A stretch of DNA of 64,000 bases from Atriophallophorus winterbourni (Eukaryota; Platyhelminthes; Trematoda; Plagiorchiida; Microphallidae), in assembly GCA_013407085.1 (NCBI GenBank), contig JACCGJ010018825.1:36301-100300 (forward strand), in the 5' to 3' direction. Position numbers and translations under genes: made by a program. Of the stretch, positions 50,715 through 63,853 are shown one piece after another (position 1 is the first letter of the stretch; each line of letters begins with the position of its first letter). The notes under the pieces were generated by a model that was given only the letters and a program-made list of their open reading frames with translations, made no database searches and had not been told where the DNA came from.

Positions 50715-52045
50715 TGTCTATTTGAACGAAAGTTTATTTACGCAGATCCAACATAAATCAAATTACTGTCAGTATACTTACGTATATTGTGTCGTGAAGC
50801 GACTGTGAACGAATACGTGAAATTTCACAGTTAATTATGAAATAAAGTGGATCGTGTAAAAAAGCAATTTCAAAAACTTACACATCATCTGCGGTCAAAA
50901 CACTGCGATCAAGTTAAAAGGATTTAAATGAATCTCAAAATATATATAACGGGAAAATAAAGAGTAGCTGAACACACACCAGGGGGAATAACACAAGAAG
51001 GCTACTCCAGTTGAATGTTTTCTTGTTCCACGTATTTGGATTGCTGCTTATATTAGAAGACGATTCCGAAGCAGATATCAAAATCACCATTCGGACGTTG
51101 TTACATTCTAAAAACAGTATCCTTACTCAATTCAAACAAAGGTTTAATGAAGAGCAGTTTCAAACGCATTATTAAAAAGGGGCAAGTGCAGTGGATTCTA
51201 AACCGAACCTTCATATTGGTATTAGATCAGTCTGTCTAACTTGCCACCTTGTTTTCACTGTATAGATTGACACACGAACATACTGAATGCCTCAAGATTG
51301 CGCCGCATCATTTAGCATTACTACCTAAAAATTATTGATAGTATATTCCCAATATCCCGGAATTTAACAGTAAACATTAGTATACATAGCGCATATATAT
51401 GGACTTATGCTTCAAATAGTTTTAAGTAATATATGTCAATGACTGTTTCGATAAAACATATACACCGATTATTCGTAATGTTAGACTCTGCCACCCACAG
51501 CTGCCTCTTTCTGTTGGATTCGATTATTGATGGTGGTTTCGCGCAGACGAGAAAAATCTCAATTAAAACTTCACCTGTTCCTCAGATAAATGATATCATT
51601 CAAACATTGCTTACTTTCATAAATGCAATAGCTAACCGGAATCCTAATTATCATGTTATGTTGGAACTCACAGCTGATTTCCCAAACCGAACCTTTTAAT
51701 TCAATAGCATAAAATGCATTAGTCAAATACGCTAGATATGTTTGAGTTATTATTCTCATTATGTCAAACGATTACATGATACCAAATATACTGCAAAGTC
51801 GGCCATCAATAAAGTAAAGCTCCAACTTTTACCGTTATATTTTTCGCGGAATATATTTTCTTTATGTCTGGGACGTACGTGACGAAATGTCACGCAAATG
51901 AGGATATTTTCTTCATCCACTTTTGTTCAGAAAGCAACACATCATTTTTGAAACAAGTCAGCTATGGTAGGTTTACGATTAGCATAATTTAAGTATTCAA
52001 GTTTTCATGGATTTCAGGTTAAAATCCAATTAATTTACAAAAACA
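50715..52045. other. AT-rich, no recognisable gene
   Basis: It lies in the spacer of the inverted repeat. An 88-codon plus frame at 51,433-51,699 has no family features. Confidence 0.4.
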
Positions 52046-52049
52046 CCTG

Positions 52050-52290
52050 CAAGTGTCGAGGTAATGAATTTCAAGAAAATATAGCAAGTACGGTTAAAAG
52101 TGACTCGGCCGTCAATATGAAAGCTTGCGATACAATGGGATAAGATATGTCCAAGTGTCGTTTTCCCATTAAACACTTGAATCAATTGCCATATTGGATG
52201 TGTATCGGTAGACACAATTCTATGGACAAGAGAAATTATGCTCCGTATCCTCATTTGAGCAACGTCACATAGACCTAGACGTCGCAATCT
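52050..52290 (-). mobile_element. CR1-like C-terminal fragment
   Basis: The minus frame RRLGLCDVAQMRIRSIISLV, followed by a GHILSH segment, parallels the RRSGICDFTRRRIRSDNILTY...CGHTLSF region at 56.4 kb, which is the CR1 C-terminal region after the RT. Confidence 0.6.
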
Positions 52291-52704
52291 TACGGTGTAC
52301 GGAAAATCGCGAAAAACGTTGTTAGCATTGTTGTGCTGTGTTATACTTTATTGAACAGAGCAATATATCCGACTGTCTATATACATTCTGGCAGTGAATC
52401 GTGCTATTCAGGATTCCACTAATCAATACTTAAATTGTCGTTCTAAACCAACCTCCATAACGAGTTACAGTTCAAATGTCGATATATCGAAGACATAATT
52501 TGGCGAATGTGGAGTCACTTGTATTTTCGTGTGTTAAATGTCACATCACTCACAGCATCCCATGCAGATAAGTTCAGCTAAAACATTTACACTTGCTCAC
52601 GGTCTTCTGTTGAATTCACTAGCATCAACATCTTCACATTATCCACGAAGAGAATACATTTTGACGACATAAGAGAGTGACCAATAAAATATTTATTTGC
52701 ATGC

Positions 52705-52790
52705 TTTTCCGTCATTCACACCACACGACCGCTATCGTGCTGTTTGCACTCATCAGGTAGGAAAATAATTTATAAAGATGTGAAATTGAA
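52705..52790 (-). ncRNA. Hammerhead-like repeat H7 with GATA box
   Basis: CTGATGAG is the complement of 52,749-52,756, with the GTGC/GCAC stem II intact. The GAAA box reads GATA and stem III reads GCGGTC. It is a single copy in the spacer of the inverted repeat, and its core is probably dead. Confidence 0.68.
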
Positions 52791-53109
52791 GCGCAAATAG
52801 AACAGATCCGTGAGAAACTCCGATGTATTCATATTCAAAAGCACTCTTGTGTGGTGACTTGACAACTAGAGCCACAACAAATATTCAAGTGTACTACAGA
52901 TTTTTGCAACATTAAGCTCATGACGACGTAGATGGCGTTCGACTCAGTCAAATTTCTGGAAATGTCCAAGCTATAATCGTGAATGCAATTAAATCTATCC
53001 AAATCCCCCTCCCACTCGTTAAATAAGGGTACAAGATTCGCTATGAAAGAAAAATATATTGAAATGCATGATGCGATGTCTTAAATAATCTACGCGTTTC
53101 AAATTGTGA

Positions 53110-53215
53110 TACCATTTAGATCACACATACACACTCACCTCAACCGGTTTCGTGCTGCTTTCACTCATCAAGTAGTGACAGTAGGATCATAATCCGCATG
53201 CGATTTAAACCGTGA
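53110..53215 (-). ncRNA. Hammerhead-like repeat H8
   Basis: TTGATGAG is the complement of 53,164-53,171, GAAA the complement of 53,148-53,151, and ACCGGTT follows with a GTT triplet. Stem I can form between CACTAC and GAGGTG with one mismatch. GAAA is intact here, whereas its mirror H6 has TAAA. Confidence 0.65.
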
Positions 53216-53289
53216 AAGAATTGCAAACAATTTGCGCTTTTATACTGGCATATATACCAACCTTATCTAACCTTATCATTGAAGCGCGA

Positions 53290-53385
53290 CAGTGTTTTAA
53301 GCGCATGCGGATCATGTTAATATCGCCCCTATCTGAGGAGTGAAAACAGCACGAAACCCGGCGAGTGCATGAAAATGCATGTAAA
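53290..53385 (+). ncRNA. Hammerhead-like repeat H9
   Basis: CTGAGGAG is at 53,333-53,340, with GAAAC at 53,353-53,357 and a diverged stem III (CCCGGC). It forms a head-to-head pair with H8, the cores about 168 bases apart. It mirrors H5. Confidence 0.6.
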
Positions 53386-54449
53386 TGAGCTTATTCCTAC
53401 ATTAGGTGATGTCAATATATCGCCGATGGAATTGACAAAACAGTATTTGAGTGCAAAATATCCCATTGTTTTCGAAACAGTATGTACGCAAAATTATCGC
53501 GTTTTTGAGAGTCATTTAAAATGCATTATATGTTTTGATCTAACAATATAAGCCGTTCGTAGCGTAAACAAATTTACTTTAAATGAGGCTAATATCAATG
53601 AGAACAAAATGTCGACTCACATTTCCACTGCCACATCTAGATAGCTGAAAACATTAAGGAATAATAAGTAGTAGAAAGATAGTATACCACTGTATTTAAA
53701 CCTACGTTTCACAAACGTTCATTTTCAGATATATTTATGATTATCATGTTGTTGGTTTGAAGTGCTGAATCAGTTGTTTACACACTGCGTTTTATTCCCG
53801 GAAGATGAACATAATGATAGACTACGTAGAAACTATTCTTTAAATTATGCTTGACTATTAAAAACATTTAGTGAATCATGACACTATTCAGCTAAGAAAC
53901 CTAATCTTAAAATCAAGCGTTCTGAAGCTAAAGTTGCCAAAACCTTTTCTGTGATTTCCGTATATCCATTATCATACATACATAGAATTGTCCGAAACGT
54001 TTTAGTGTCAATGAAAGCTATTTTACCATCAGCACTCCTTATATAATTCACCTTTTTAACTTATCAAATGTATCGTTCATTTTTCCCACTCGGTAAAATT
54101 TCAGATGGACAATAAGCCAATATAATAAGGAAAATCATCCAAGTTGAACATTCTCTAATTCTCTCCACAAAATCAGTTGCATTTCGATGCCTCTTGTAGA
54201 CAGAACCATTTCTGCGTCGTCAGAGAAGCGCAGACTTTCGATTCGAACAATGTTATAAAATATTAACCTATGATTTTATTGAAATATCTTCACGAAAATT
54301 TGCTTGAGTAAAAGAAACGTCATGCACGCCTAATTCTATTTAATATTATCCTGCTTGCTCTTCATATTAACGTCTCACTGTGAAAATTGATCCAGGTGAC
54401 CTTTTGTCCAAAATATGTTTATTATTGACACGTTCAATGATAAATGAAT

Positions 54450-56390
54450 ACTTTTATGAATAAAAATAAATCTGACGACGAAATTTCACACGTCCATAGT
54501 TCATCTCTTTTGAGTCTGTTATTAATCAGAAACTTAAAGAAACCCAAAAATACTATCATTCAAAGCAAACTGCCAGATCAGATCATAACTCCGAATGTGT
54601 ATGACATTTTCCCGATAATCGTTGCAGAAGCAAAATATTCTGGGTTATCTGGTATCGATTTAACCAGTGCGCTTAATACAACTAATTTATATAAACTTGA
54701 AAATGCAATATTATATTGCAGATTTTCTTTGGGCTCAAACTTCACTATATGAGTTCAAATTACAAAACAAAGCGCAACAAATGTTTACGCAGAACATTTT
54801 AAATAATTTGTGTAAAAAAAAGAAACTTTTAGTTCAAAATAAGGTGGTTAATATAAAACCTTACATTTGTGCAGCCCAATCGAAAGTACTTGCGTAAAAT
54901 AGAAAAAATATGATTTAAACACATGAAACTATTCGTTAAATCCCTTGAGCGCCTGATATTAACGTTGATATTGTTTGCTTATTAGTTGAACAATTAAATG
55001 CTTGGTGTTAAATGTGATCTGTCGAATAAAACTCTGAAGCCCCTTAATTTCATTTCTAAGGTTGATCGGTAATAGTATATTCATGTTATCCACACGCTTG
55101 AATAATCATGCTTAAAAAACACGTTCTTATTCTGCGATAGGAAATTTAGGCTAATATTGGAAAATCTTAGTGCAACTAACAGGTTTATTCACATGTGCAA
55201 ACAAAGCGCATGTATATGCGGTAAAACACATTTGTTAAGTGTGGGCTGCGTGTAATGAAATACATACATTTATGAATATTTTGTTCAAATACCTGTGTTC
55301 AGTTCATTCATATGCGAATTATCTAAAACATATTCACTGGTTTTTTCGGGATGCAGATTTCGATCGTGCTGCTTTTACGATATGAGTACAAACGGAAGAG
55401 AACCAATGTTTTGTTGTCTACCGAAAAGCACAATAATAAGTCATCTAACATCCCAGAGAAAGTGACACGCGACTTAAATGTACGCATCATATAATTTGAC
55501 GAAATTTTAACAGGCTTGATATGTGACTTTCATTGTTACGTCGTGAATGAAGTTTTTGACAATAATTAGCGTTCAACATAAGAATCAATTTTAGTAAGTA
55601 TGCCGATTTAGGAAGTCCGAGAATAATAGAAATAAACATGTTTATTTGCAACTATTCTAAATAAATCTTCTGTTTTCATAATCTTGCATGTTATAACGTA
55701 GAATGTAATGAAAATACAGAAAAATGTCCAAACCAAACGCTAGTATACAAAATGAAAGATTTAGATTAAACAGTAAAACTTTCACGCGAAAGCAATTAAA
55801 AATAATCAATATAGAATTAGTTTCTTCTTCGCCTCCTTGATCGAGTGAATACAAAACGTAAAATCTGTGAACTAACAGAACGCATGTGTGTATTTTCATG
55901 GAATTTGACGAATAATTACCAGAAAAGAATTTGCCCGTAACTACGAACATGTAAAAGCGTATTTAATGTCGATCGAATAGTTTAATCTAGACAAATCGTT
56001 TCTCAAATGGCGCCAATCTAACAAATTGTAGAGAATGCAAATAAAGTCACACGATAAAAATTGACTCACGATTGTCCTTTAACTTGAATTCTAAATCAAA
56101 GTAATAAAATCAATAACCGGATTGTTCGAAAATTGTCTGGTTTCATGAGCCTAATGGTATTGGTGCTGCAGTGTTAGTAAACAGTTATGGTTTAGCAAAA
56201 AATAATGTTATGCAACGCGTGTGTATCGAATGCTGCAGGTTTTCATGGCGCATTCTGGACCGTGCACACATCACAGACTAAAGAAGACTCCAAAATATTC
56301 GAATATCATTTTGCCATCATGTGATCATTCTTTCATGTCCCGGATATTCGCATTTTGACAGTTTTATCGAGGAAACAATCGCAATGTTTC
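54450..56390. other. AT-rich, no recognisable gene
   Basis: A 102-codon plus frame (54,444-54,752) and a 97-codon minus frame (55,657-55,950) have low-complexity AT-driven composition and no motif. A TTTAGGAAGTCCGAGAATAA segment near 55,605 recalls the LINE 3' end at 37.7 kb. Confidence 0.4.
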
Positions 56391-56394
56391 GGAC

Positions 56395-56845
56395 ACCGAA
56401 TGATTGAGACGTTCGGGTATTTGTGACTTTACCCGAAGGAGGATTAGAAGTGATAATATTCTGACCTATAGTATTGTGTCTTCCGAAGTACATTCACTAC
56501 AACTATTGGTTGATGTGTGTGACGGGAAAGTGAGATGCGGACACACTCTATCCTTTAACGTCCCAAATTCCAGTATTAATTGTCAACGCCATTTGTTCGC
56601 CATACGTGATATATATCTTCGGAATTCCCTACCAAAACTTGTAGTGGACACTCATTCATTGGCGGTGTTTAAAGCGAAATCGGACTTACACATGCTTACT
56701 AACATCATTCGTGAGCCTTATATTTTATATTCTCTATCCCTTTTATGCTATTTTTTTCACATTTCCATCCATAACGTAATCCTGTGCTGTTGTAAACCAT
56801 TGACTGTTTAACCATAAATTCTTGAATTCTTGAATCCTTGAGATT
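56395..56845 (+). mobile_element. CR1-like C-terminal fragment with complete 3' end
   Basis: The plus frame at 56,404-56,811 reads RRSGICDFTRRRIRSDNILTY, then CGHTLSFNVPNSSINCQRHL, FAIRDIYLRNSLPKLVVDTHS and AVFKAKSDLH, which is the CR1 ORF2 end (RRxFFxxRVxxxWNxLPxxVV...FKxxLD). The 3' end has TTGAATTC repeats at about 56,815-56,845. It is 5'-truncated to about 450 bases. Confidence 0.75.
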
Positions 56846-56849
56846 AACG

Positions 56850-59800
56850 CGGGAAAATTGTAAAAATTGTCATACAATTCCACAGTAACGTCAGGCATAA
56901 TCGTACTAATTAGTGAGCGTTACAAGACAGCTAGAAAATTACCTATTTAATCTTAGGTACTTATTTAACCACAGTTTGTAAATATTGGAACACGCATATT
57001 GTAAAGATGAGCATGTTACCGTGATAGATTTGTTTAATCAGCTTTTATCTAACGGACAGAATTATGAATGTTTCGCAAATACCTTCATGTAGTCCCGAAT
57101 AATGCTTAAAAAATGTATTCTTTACACTGCCTATTAAAATATGTTGTAGAAAGTAGAGTCTGAATTATAAATTGGCCGTTTTTGAATCGACGTGAACTCA
57201 CTTTTTCACTTCGGAATCCATGCTGGGAATACAGATTATAAATAGTTTCAAACTTTAACCAACTGTTGGATAAGGTTGGCACGAAAAAAATTTCAATTAC
57301 TTATGCCCACACGCGTTGTGCCGGTGGCCATAATGTATAATGGTTGTAAGAATTTCACGATACATTTCCAGTGCTTTTCTGTAGATGCTCCCTTCCTAAT
57401 TGCTTTGCGTAAAGATTTGAGATAATCCCGTGAAAGATTATTACATTTTTGCTATATATAATATGTACCGTTAATATTTATCAGTTAGTCATTAAAGAAA
57501 TTTGAGCTGCAAACGTAAATTTGGATGCATGAAATAAAATACTCACAGTTCTTGCTGCATTCTCATTCTGGAAAATATAGTTGAAATAGTTCAACAACTA
57601 AATAACGAGGAATTGGATTTAATTTCGTTTTCAAATATACAATTATTTGTAGATTTGCGTTCTACTTCAAATATTACATATTTTTATGATCAGTTATAAA
57701 CGTACATTATCAAATAATTTTAATATCTGCATATAGGAAACTCACAAAACCAAATTGTCGTTTTCTCTGTGTTATAAGTAACAGTGTGGACAAGTATATC
57801 AGAATTTGTCACATCATTTGGTATTGTAATATGACAGGAAATTTTGTATACTTACTTGGTTTTGCCTTGAGAAAATCTGAAATGTAACATCCAGAAAATG
57901 TAAAATCCAGAAAGTTGTAGCTTATTTTAAAATAGTGAATAGTATAGTTACCGTTTAAAGAGGTTGTCAATTCTGTAAAAGGAAATAATTTATAACACAT
58001 TATTTGCGAAATACCTTTATAAATCAAGAAAACACTACTAGGTTTCGGAATAAGAGTGTAAATAGGAAGCATATCTTCTTTGAATCTCACGAAATCCTAT
58101 TCCGGAACAAATTGTTATATTTGCTCCGGGTGTGCACTAAGATATTTACTTGAACTCAATCATCTATCTATATTTAAGCGAAATGTGAACTGCTGATCAG
58201 AAAACTAATGTAAACTCATGATATTAGAACATTTCTCTATGATTGAATTTCACTAAATAAAACTCACGTCGAGTTTCCCGCCTTTAAACTAAAATCGAAA
58301 AACAAAAAAAATAAAATTATTTTATTTGGTGTAAATTTATTCTCAACTTTCTACAGTTGCGGTAGATTTAACTATTATTCATTCTGTGAGTAGCATTTGA
58401 TTCAAGGTATCTAACGTTAAAATTTCAAATATACATATCAAGTTACGGAAATTTCGAATCTGGCGTCATCCGAATTCGAATTCAATTGAACAGAGGTTAT
58501 TATTGCGCTGGTTGTAGTATGATTCGGTGAATCAATTTTCATTTTCTACTCTCTTACATATGACATGGCAACTCGGTATTTGAGTGAGCACATATTTATT
58601 CGTCCAATGCTTGGTGATATCTCCACGTTATACCATTCGATCGTAATAATAACATACGAGCGTACGTTGTACATATATCGCTAAAATGCTTATTCCGATT
58701 AGCCTGACTTAATTTAATTACTGCTGGAAAATATGTTTTTTGAATATATGTAATTAATGAGCAGATTAATTTTACCCAGATTCGTGTGAATATTGGGTGA
58801 AATTACGGTACAATCAGGTAAGCACAAATGAGTCACTTGATACCAAGTCAATATTGACAAGTACAATATGAGAGTTGAAATAATAACTCACAAATCTGGA
58901 TTACCATTCCTGTGAATTGAACGGGAAACGTTTAATTATAGCAGTTTTGTAGAGAAATGCCAATAAATTTTAATTAGTATGCCTCAATTAAACATTTATA
59001 GTAACAATACAGTATGTTACCGGATGATTTCGGAAAACAAAACTTGGTATTCATGAGAGGGTACGAAATTATCTACAGATTATGATTACAGAGTTGATAA
59101 TGACTCACTTTTTATACACCACCGCTTTCCTGGAAACAGATTGAAAGAATATTGTAAAATTGCTTTTTAAGTGGTTATTAGGAATTAAAAGTGAAGAAGA
59201 AATTGGTTCAAACATGATTATTTTCGAAAAAATAAACGTTACATGATCACAACATAAACTGAGTTCGATTAGCGATTCTAAATTTAACATGAAAATACGA
59301 ACTTTTTAAAATACCGAAAAAATCGTTCACGTAGTAACATTTAAATCAGATGAAAGGCAAAACTATCAAGAATTATTTTAATTCAATTTAATCTAGGAAA
59401 GAGAATCGTATTGTAAAGCATTTATCTCTAGATCTTTGATTACAAGATGTCCACAAAATACGAGCGATGTGTCCCCACTTGCACTCAAATCAATGGGGTA
59501 TTATTATTATTATTATTATTATCGGAAAATCGAAATATTATGTCAATTCGTTACAATATTTATATTATTATTGGTGGATTTATTGTCCAGTGTAACATAG
59601 ACTTCGAATCGAAAATAATAATTTATTTATTCATGCTACCCATTTTGTTTAGTACATTTGGTATTAAAATAATATGTTCCGGAACAATGCACTATTATAT
59701 CAAATAGTGATGTAGCAAATATATGAAAATTCAGAGGCTATTTTGCTCCAAGTCATTTGTTACAACTCACATTGCATTCCATATGTCAGAGCTGCAATTA

Positions 59801-60900
59801 AAACGTAAGAATATGATACAAGGCTTTTGTAACTAAGCATTCGAAAATATAGATGACTTCATTACAAAAATTTGTTAAAGCCTCATCTAAGGGAAATTTC
59901 ATTTCAATATTTATTTTAGCGAATTTTCTTCGGTCCAGCATGTCAATAATTCCGATTTGTTATTTTTGTTGTAGAAAACGAATAATCCTTTTGTTAAAAA
60001 AGTGCAGCATTCTAAATACTCCAGATTTATCAAAGTGAAAACGTATCTTTCCATTCATTAAAATTGTAATTCTCATTCACAACATTTTAACTTGCTCGTT
60101 ACCACTCACGAAAAGCTATATAAAGACTTTATCAAGATAACGACTACGAAGCATTTCTCGTGATTTTTTCATTGCAAGCTCAATAATTAATTCTATTTAC
60201 GTCTACAATTTTTTTTCTTTTTGTTATTACATGCTACTACATAGACTGCGCTTTAAATTCGTTTATCATTGTGTATGAATTCGTTGGCTAAATTAGTTTG
60301 CAATCTGGAATTGTACTAATTCGAAATCATGAATTTGATTCATATGCCATATTACAAAATCATATTGGCGTTCGTTTGTTCAAATCGAAGGTACTCATTA
60401 GGATTTTGCAAAATGATGAATCTAAGTTTTGTTTTTATTCGCCCGGAGAAATAATTGTGTTGACTGGCTCTAAGTTGAATATCTCTCTACACCCGAAATA
60501 ATGTAAGCCTCGGAAAATTTATATATGCATATGATAAGGAAACGGATGCCGAATATCTCTTGTTATTGAATATACTGAATTAAATTGGGGAATATTGAGA
60601 TTCTATATGCTATTGTCACGTTAAAATTGTTGCTCATATTTTGTGTCAAATAATGTTGACTATCGGTCAATATAAATAATTATATATTAAACTATCATGG
60701 AAATCTCGCTCCCGATATTGGAAAGAAATATATATCGAACTAACTCCATGGAGACAAAAGACATTTAAACGAAAATTGATTTGCAGAAGACTCACTAATT
60801 GTGTTGAAGTGTAATACTGGAAATAATTAGGTGTACATCAATGAACGTTAAAACGTTTATATAAGTTTACTTTGAAAAATATGATTCAACAGCTACATGA
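56850..60900. other. AT-rich, no recognisable gene
   Basis: Six-frame stops are dense. A TGTTGGATAAGGTTGGCAC segment near 57,265-57,285 recalls the 5' part of the hammerhead repeat unit, and an (ATT)n microsatellite lies at 59,499-59,522. Frames of 60-93 codons look like chance. Confidence 0.45.
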
Positions 60901-60924
60901 TTATAACTATACCACTATGCCAAG

Positions 60925-61010
60925 ACTCAGTAAAGCTGATCTTACTGTCTACACCTGGCAATAGCAATCAACCAGAAACCGGTATTGTTTAAATAAAGGA
61001 GATGTGTGCA
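60925..61010 (+). ncRNA. Degenerate hammerhead-like repeat H12, subfamily 2
   Basis: It retains CTTACTGTCTACACCTG and GAAACCGGTATTG from the subfamily at 18.65-18.9 kb, but CTGATGA has become CTGGCAA, so it is inactive. Confidence 0.5.
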
Positions 61011-61014
61011 CCAC

Positions 61015-61885
61015 AACATATGAAGACTTTAACAATTCGTTATCAAAAATCAAGCATGTTATACATTTATCTATTCACAGTGAACGCGCGATGGCGTTGA
61101 TAGAACGGATAATAGCAGCTTCGGATTTGATACTTAAGGTAAATCAGAATTATGAATATTATGAACATCATTATGAATAAAATTGAGAGTATAATTTCAG
61201 CATTGTTAATGAATATGAATGTATCTCAATTAAGTTCGTTAAAACAGATAACAGGACATACAACTCTTTACGTAGATCAAATCTGTGAAAAAAACATTTG
61301 AACGTAATTAGTTGATGAATATGAAGTCAGATATACGCTAAATTTGAGGATACTCACGCATCTTGTCCTGTCAATGCTCGAAGTGTTTCGGTAGTACTGA
61401 GAGGAAATATATTCAAATTTCATTAATCTTTTCGCCGAAACGAAAAAAATGACAAGTTAACAATCTTATAAATCAAACAAAGTGGTTACTAGTATAGGTA
61501 AATTATAATAACATGAATGACGATGTATGCATATAGCTGATAATGTAATATATACGACAATAGTTTTTGCACTAAATCTTCGAAAAAATAGTCACAAATG
61601 CTCATTCTATCGATAAAGCTTCATCTTGCATATCTTTATTCATTAACATGTGGCACACAAAAAAGACCCAAACAAACATATGTAGCATTCACAGTTCTCA
61701 TTAATAACCAACATTGGTCGTCCTACATATACATGTTTGACAATCGTTTTTGAGTATCCTGATCTAGTTAAAATTCCTCTTAGAAATCTGGTTAAATTTC
61801 ATACTCCAATATTCATGTTAAACATAAAAAACATGAAAACGTTTTACTGAATGCTTTGATGAATCTCTAATTATTATGAATCTGC
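61015..61885. other. AT-rich, no recognisable gene
   Basis: No open frame of note and no repeat that I could match. Confidence 0.4.
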
Positions 61886-61889
61886 ATGC

Positions 61890-62050
61890 TGGGGAGGAGC
61901 AGATACAGCTCTTGGCTGCTAAACGCAGATCACGCCGCCGGCGTGTAACTTACGCCCTACAACAGAGTTCTGCCCATCGTTGCATCCGCTGCGGGTGAGA
62001 TTGTTCCTACCGAATCAGAATGCTTAGTCATTCAAAAAGCTGTAAAACAT
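61890..62050 (+). mobile_element. LINE 3' end encoding the C-terminal zinc motif
   Basis: The plus frame EEQIQLLAAKRRSRRRR, then HRCIRCG, a stop, and DCSYRIRMLSHSKSCK parallels 39,470-39,630 on the other strand. One Arg codon of the motif has become TGA. Only the last ~160 bases of the LINE are present, and they lead directly into repeat R. Confidence 0.75.
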
Positions 62051-62069
62051 TAAAATTTAATTTACGAAT

Positions 62070-63853
62070 ACCGTTTATTGGTGGTTTTCATATAACGAAT
62101 TACTAAAAGCTCATACAGAGCTCTATTCCTAATGTAAAACATAGAAACATTCGATGATTATATGAGGTTTAATGTTTTCGGATCATTAGATGAATTCGAC
62201 TTACATGGATTTGAAGATCCGATCGCTGTTTTGACTAAATTGAATGGAGTTTATTCAGTTTTGTGTAGGAATGCATGACAGACATCAAGATGAAATACTT
62301 CCTTTTTTAACCTGTGATTGTTTGAGCATCTCAGAATTCTTTGTGAATTTGAAACCTTTTAGTCGAACGCACAGTTCTAATTAGCCAAAATTAGAATATG
62401 ATTAGATGCTATTATTCAAATATTGCGTACTTCAAATTGATTCTGATAGACTGTTTTTAAATAAATTATTTCATGCTTATCTTGCTGTCAATAATCTAAA
62501 TCACCTACTTAATTAGAAGACTTGATGATACGTCAAACTCGAGTAGTAAGCACGGATTTCTAACGCAATTTCATTCAAGAAGACGGTTTATTGATGGTGT
62601 ACATATAACGAATTACTCACAGTTCATTCACAGCTATTTTCCTGATGTACAACATAGAATTATTCGATAATTATATGAGGTTCAATGATTTCAGATTACT
62701 TGATCAATTCAACTTACATGGATTCAATGATCCCATCGCTGTTTTTAGTAAATTGAATGTATTTCATTAAGTATTGTGTAGGAATGAATGATGAATCTCG
62801 AAAAGGAATGAAGTTCTCTAACAACTCACTATTGCGATCTTAGTTCCTCAATGCTAAAAATGTAATGAAATTAGACATTAATTGGTAAAATTCGCAAAGA
62901 GTTCAAAAATAATTTCATTATAAACATGAAGATGTCATTCACTACGAAGAACACTACATGGGGTAATATTGATAGCCATGGTTTGCTCGACACGAATTTC
63001 AAAAAAATATCTTCGCGGAAGCAAACACTTGATTGAAATACTCTTTCATCGGCGTAATAGGTTTATACACCGAAACAGCTTCACTGGTAAATGTAGTGAG
63101 CTTTTATATACAATGATGCATGAATGATTCATAAAAAATCTTTTGAATAAGATATCAGATTTTCTATCAAACGAAGTGTGGATATCTTGAAGGGGTACAT
63201 CTTTAGGAGATGAGCCAAATGAATAAATTGAAAAACGCGTTGGTCAAATGCCGATTTGAAGCATCAATATAAACTCAAATATCCCACTTAATCCAAAGTA
63301 TTCGTTCATTTACTTTAGAAATGCTTTGAAAAGCATTTTTATTCAATACTTGACGGCATTAGACATGATGAACCCAAATACGATGAACGTATTTTATTAA
63401 TTTTTATGCAACAGAAGCATAGGATGTACTTAATTACTGCAACTTACTATTGATCAGGCAAACTGTAGATCGAGAATACATCGAATATTATAATATTATT
63501 ATTAGTTCAGTGGAACAGCATACTTATTTATGTATAATAATGAACATAACTGTATGAATTCATGTATGTATGAATTTACGCATTAATGCATGTATGAAAG
63601 CCTTCGTAATGTATATATTTATATAGGCATATTGTATATATGTGTGTATGTACGTATGTATGCATGTATATTTTCATACAAGTTTGCCTATGTATGTATT
63701 CATTTAAATCCAAAAGACTGAAAAATTTCCGCTTTGAATCCTTCTAGGCATTGAATTCTTGACTTCCTTCGTCCAAACCAAATTTCTCGAAGTCTTAATT
63801 AATAAACCGTCTTCGAATTAGTCAGTTCTTTTATAAATTTGGTTTGTTCATAC
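62070..63853 (+). repeat. Long direct repeat R, continuous copy
   Basis: 62,275-62,560 matches 47,585-47,880 and 62,530-63,853 matches 49,405-50,710, here without interruption. The ATATAACGAATTACT ... AACATAGAA block occurs twice, near 62,093 and 62,605, giving an internal period of about 515 bases. Confidence 0.8.

Larger units (their letters stand above)
53027..54447 (-). repeat. Right arm of the 1.4-kb inverted repeat
   Basis: It is the reverse complement of 47,985-49,408. It starts at ACAAGATTCGCTATG and ends at GACACGTTCAATGA, and includes the hammerhead pair H8/H9 and the mirror of the RT-like relic. Indels and substitutions show that the arms are old or have diverged since duplication. 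Confidence 0.85.

Noticed and set aside
54444..54752. 102-codon plus-strand open frame
   Set aside because: It begins at the edge of the inverted-repeat arm, has AT-biased composition and no recognisable motif or repeat partner. Treated as chance.
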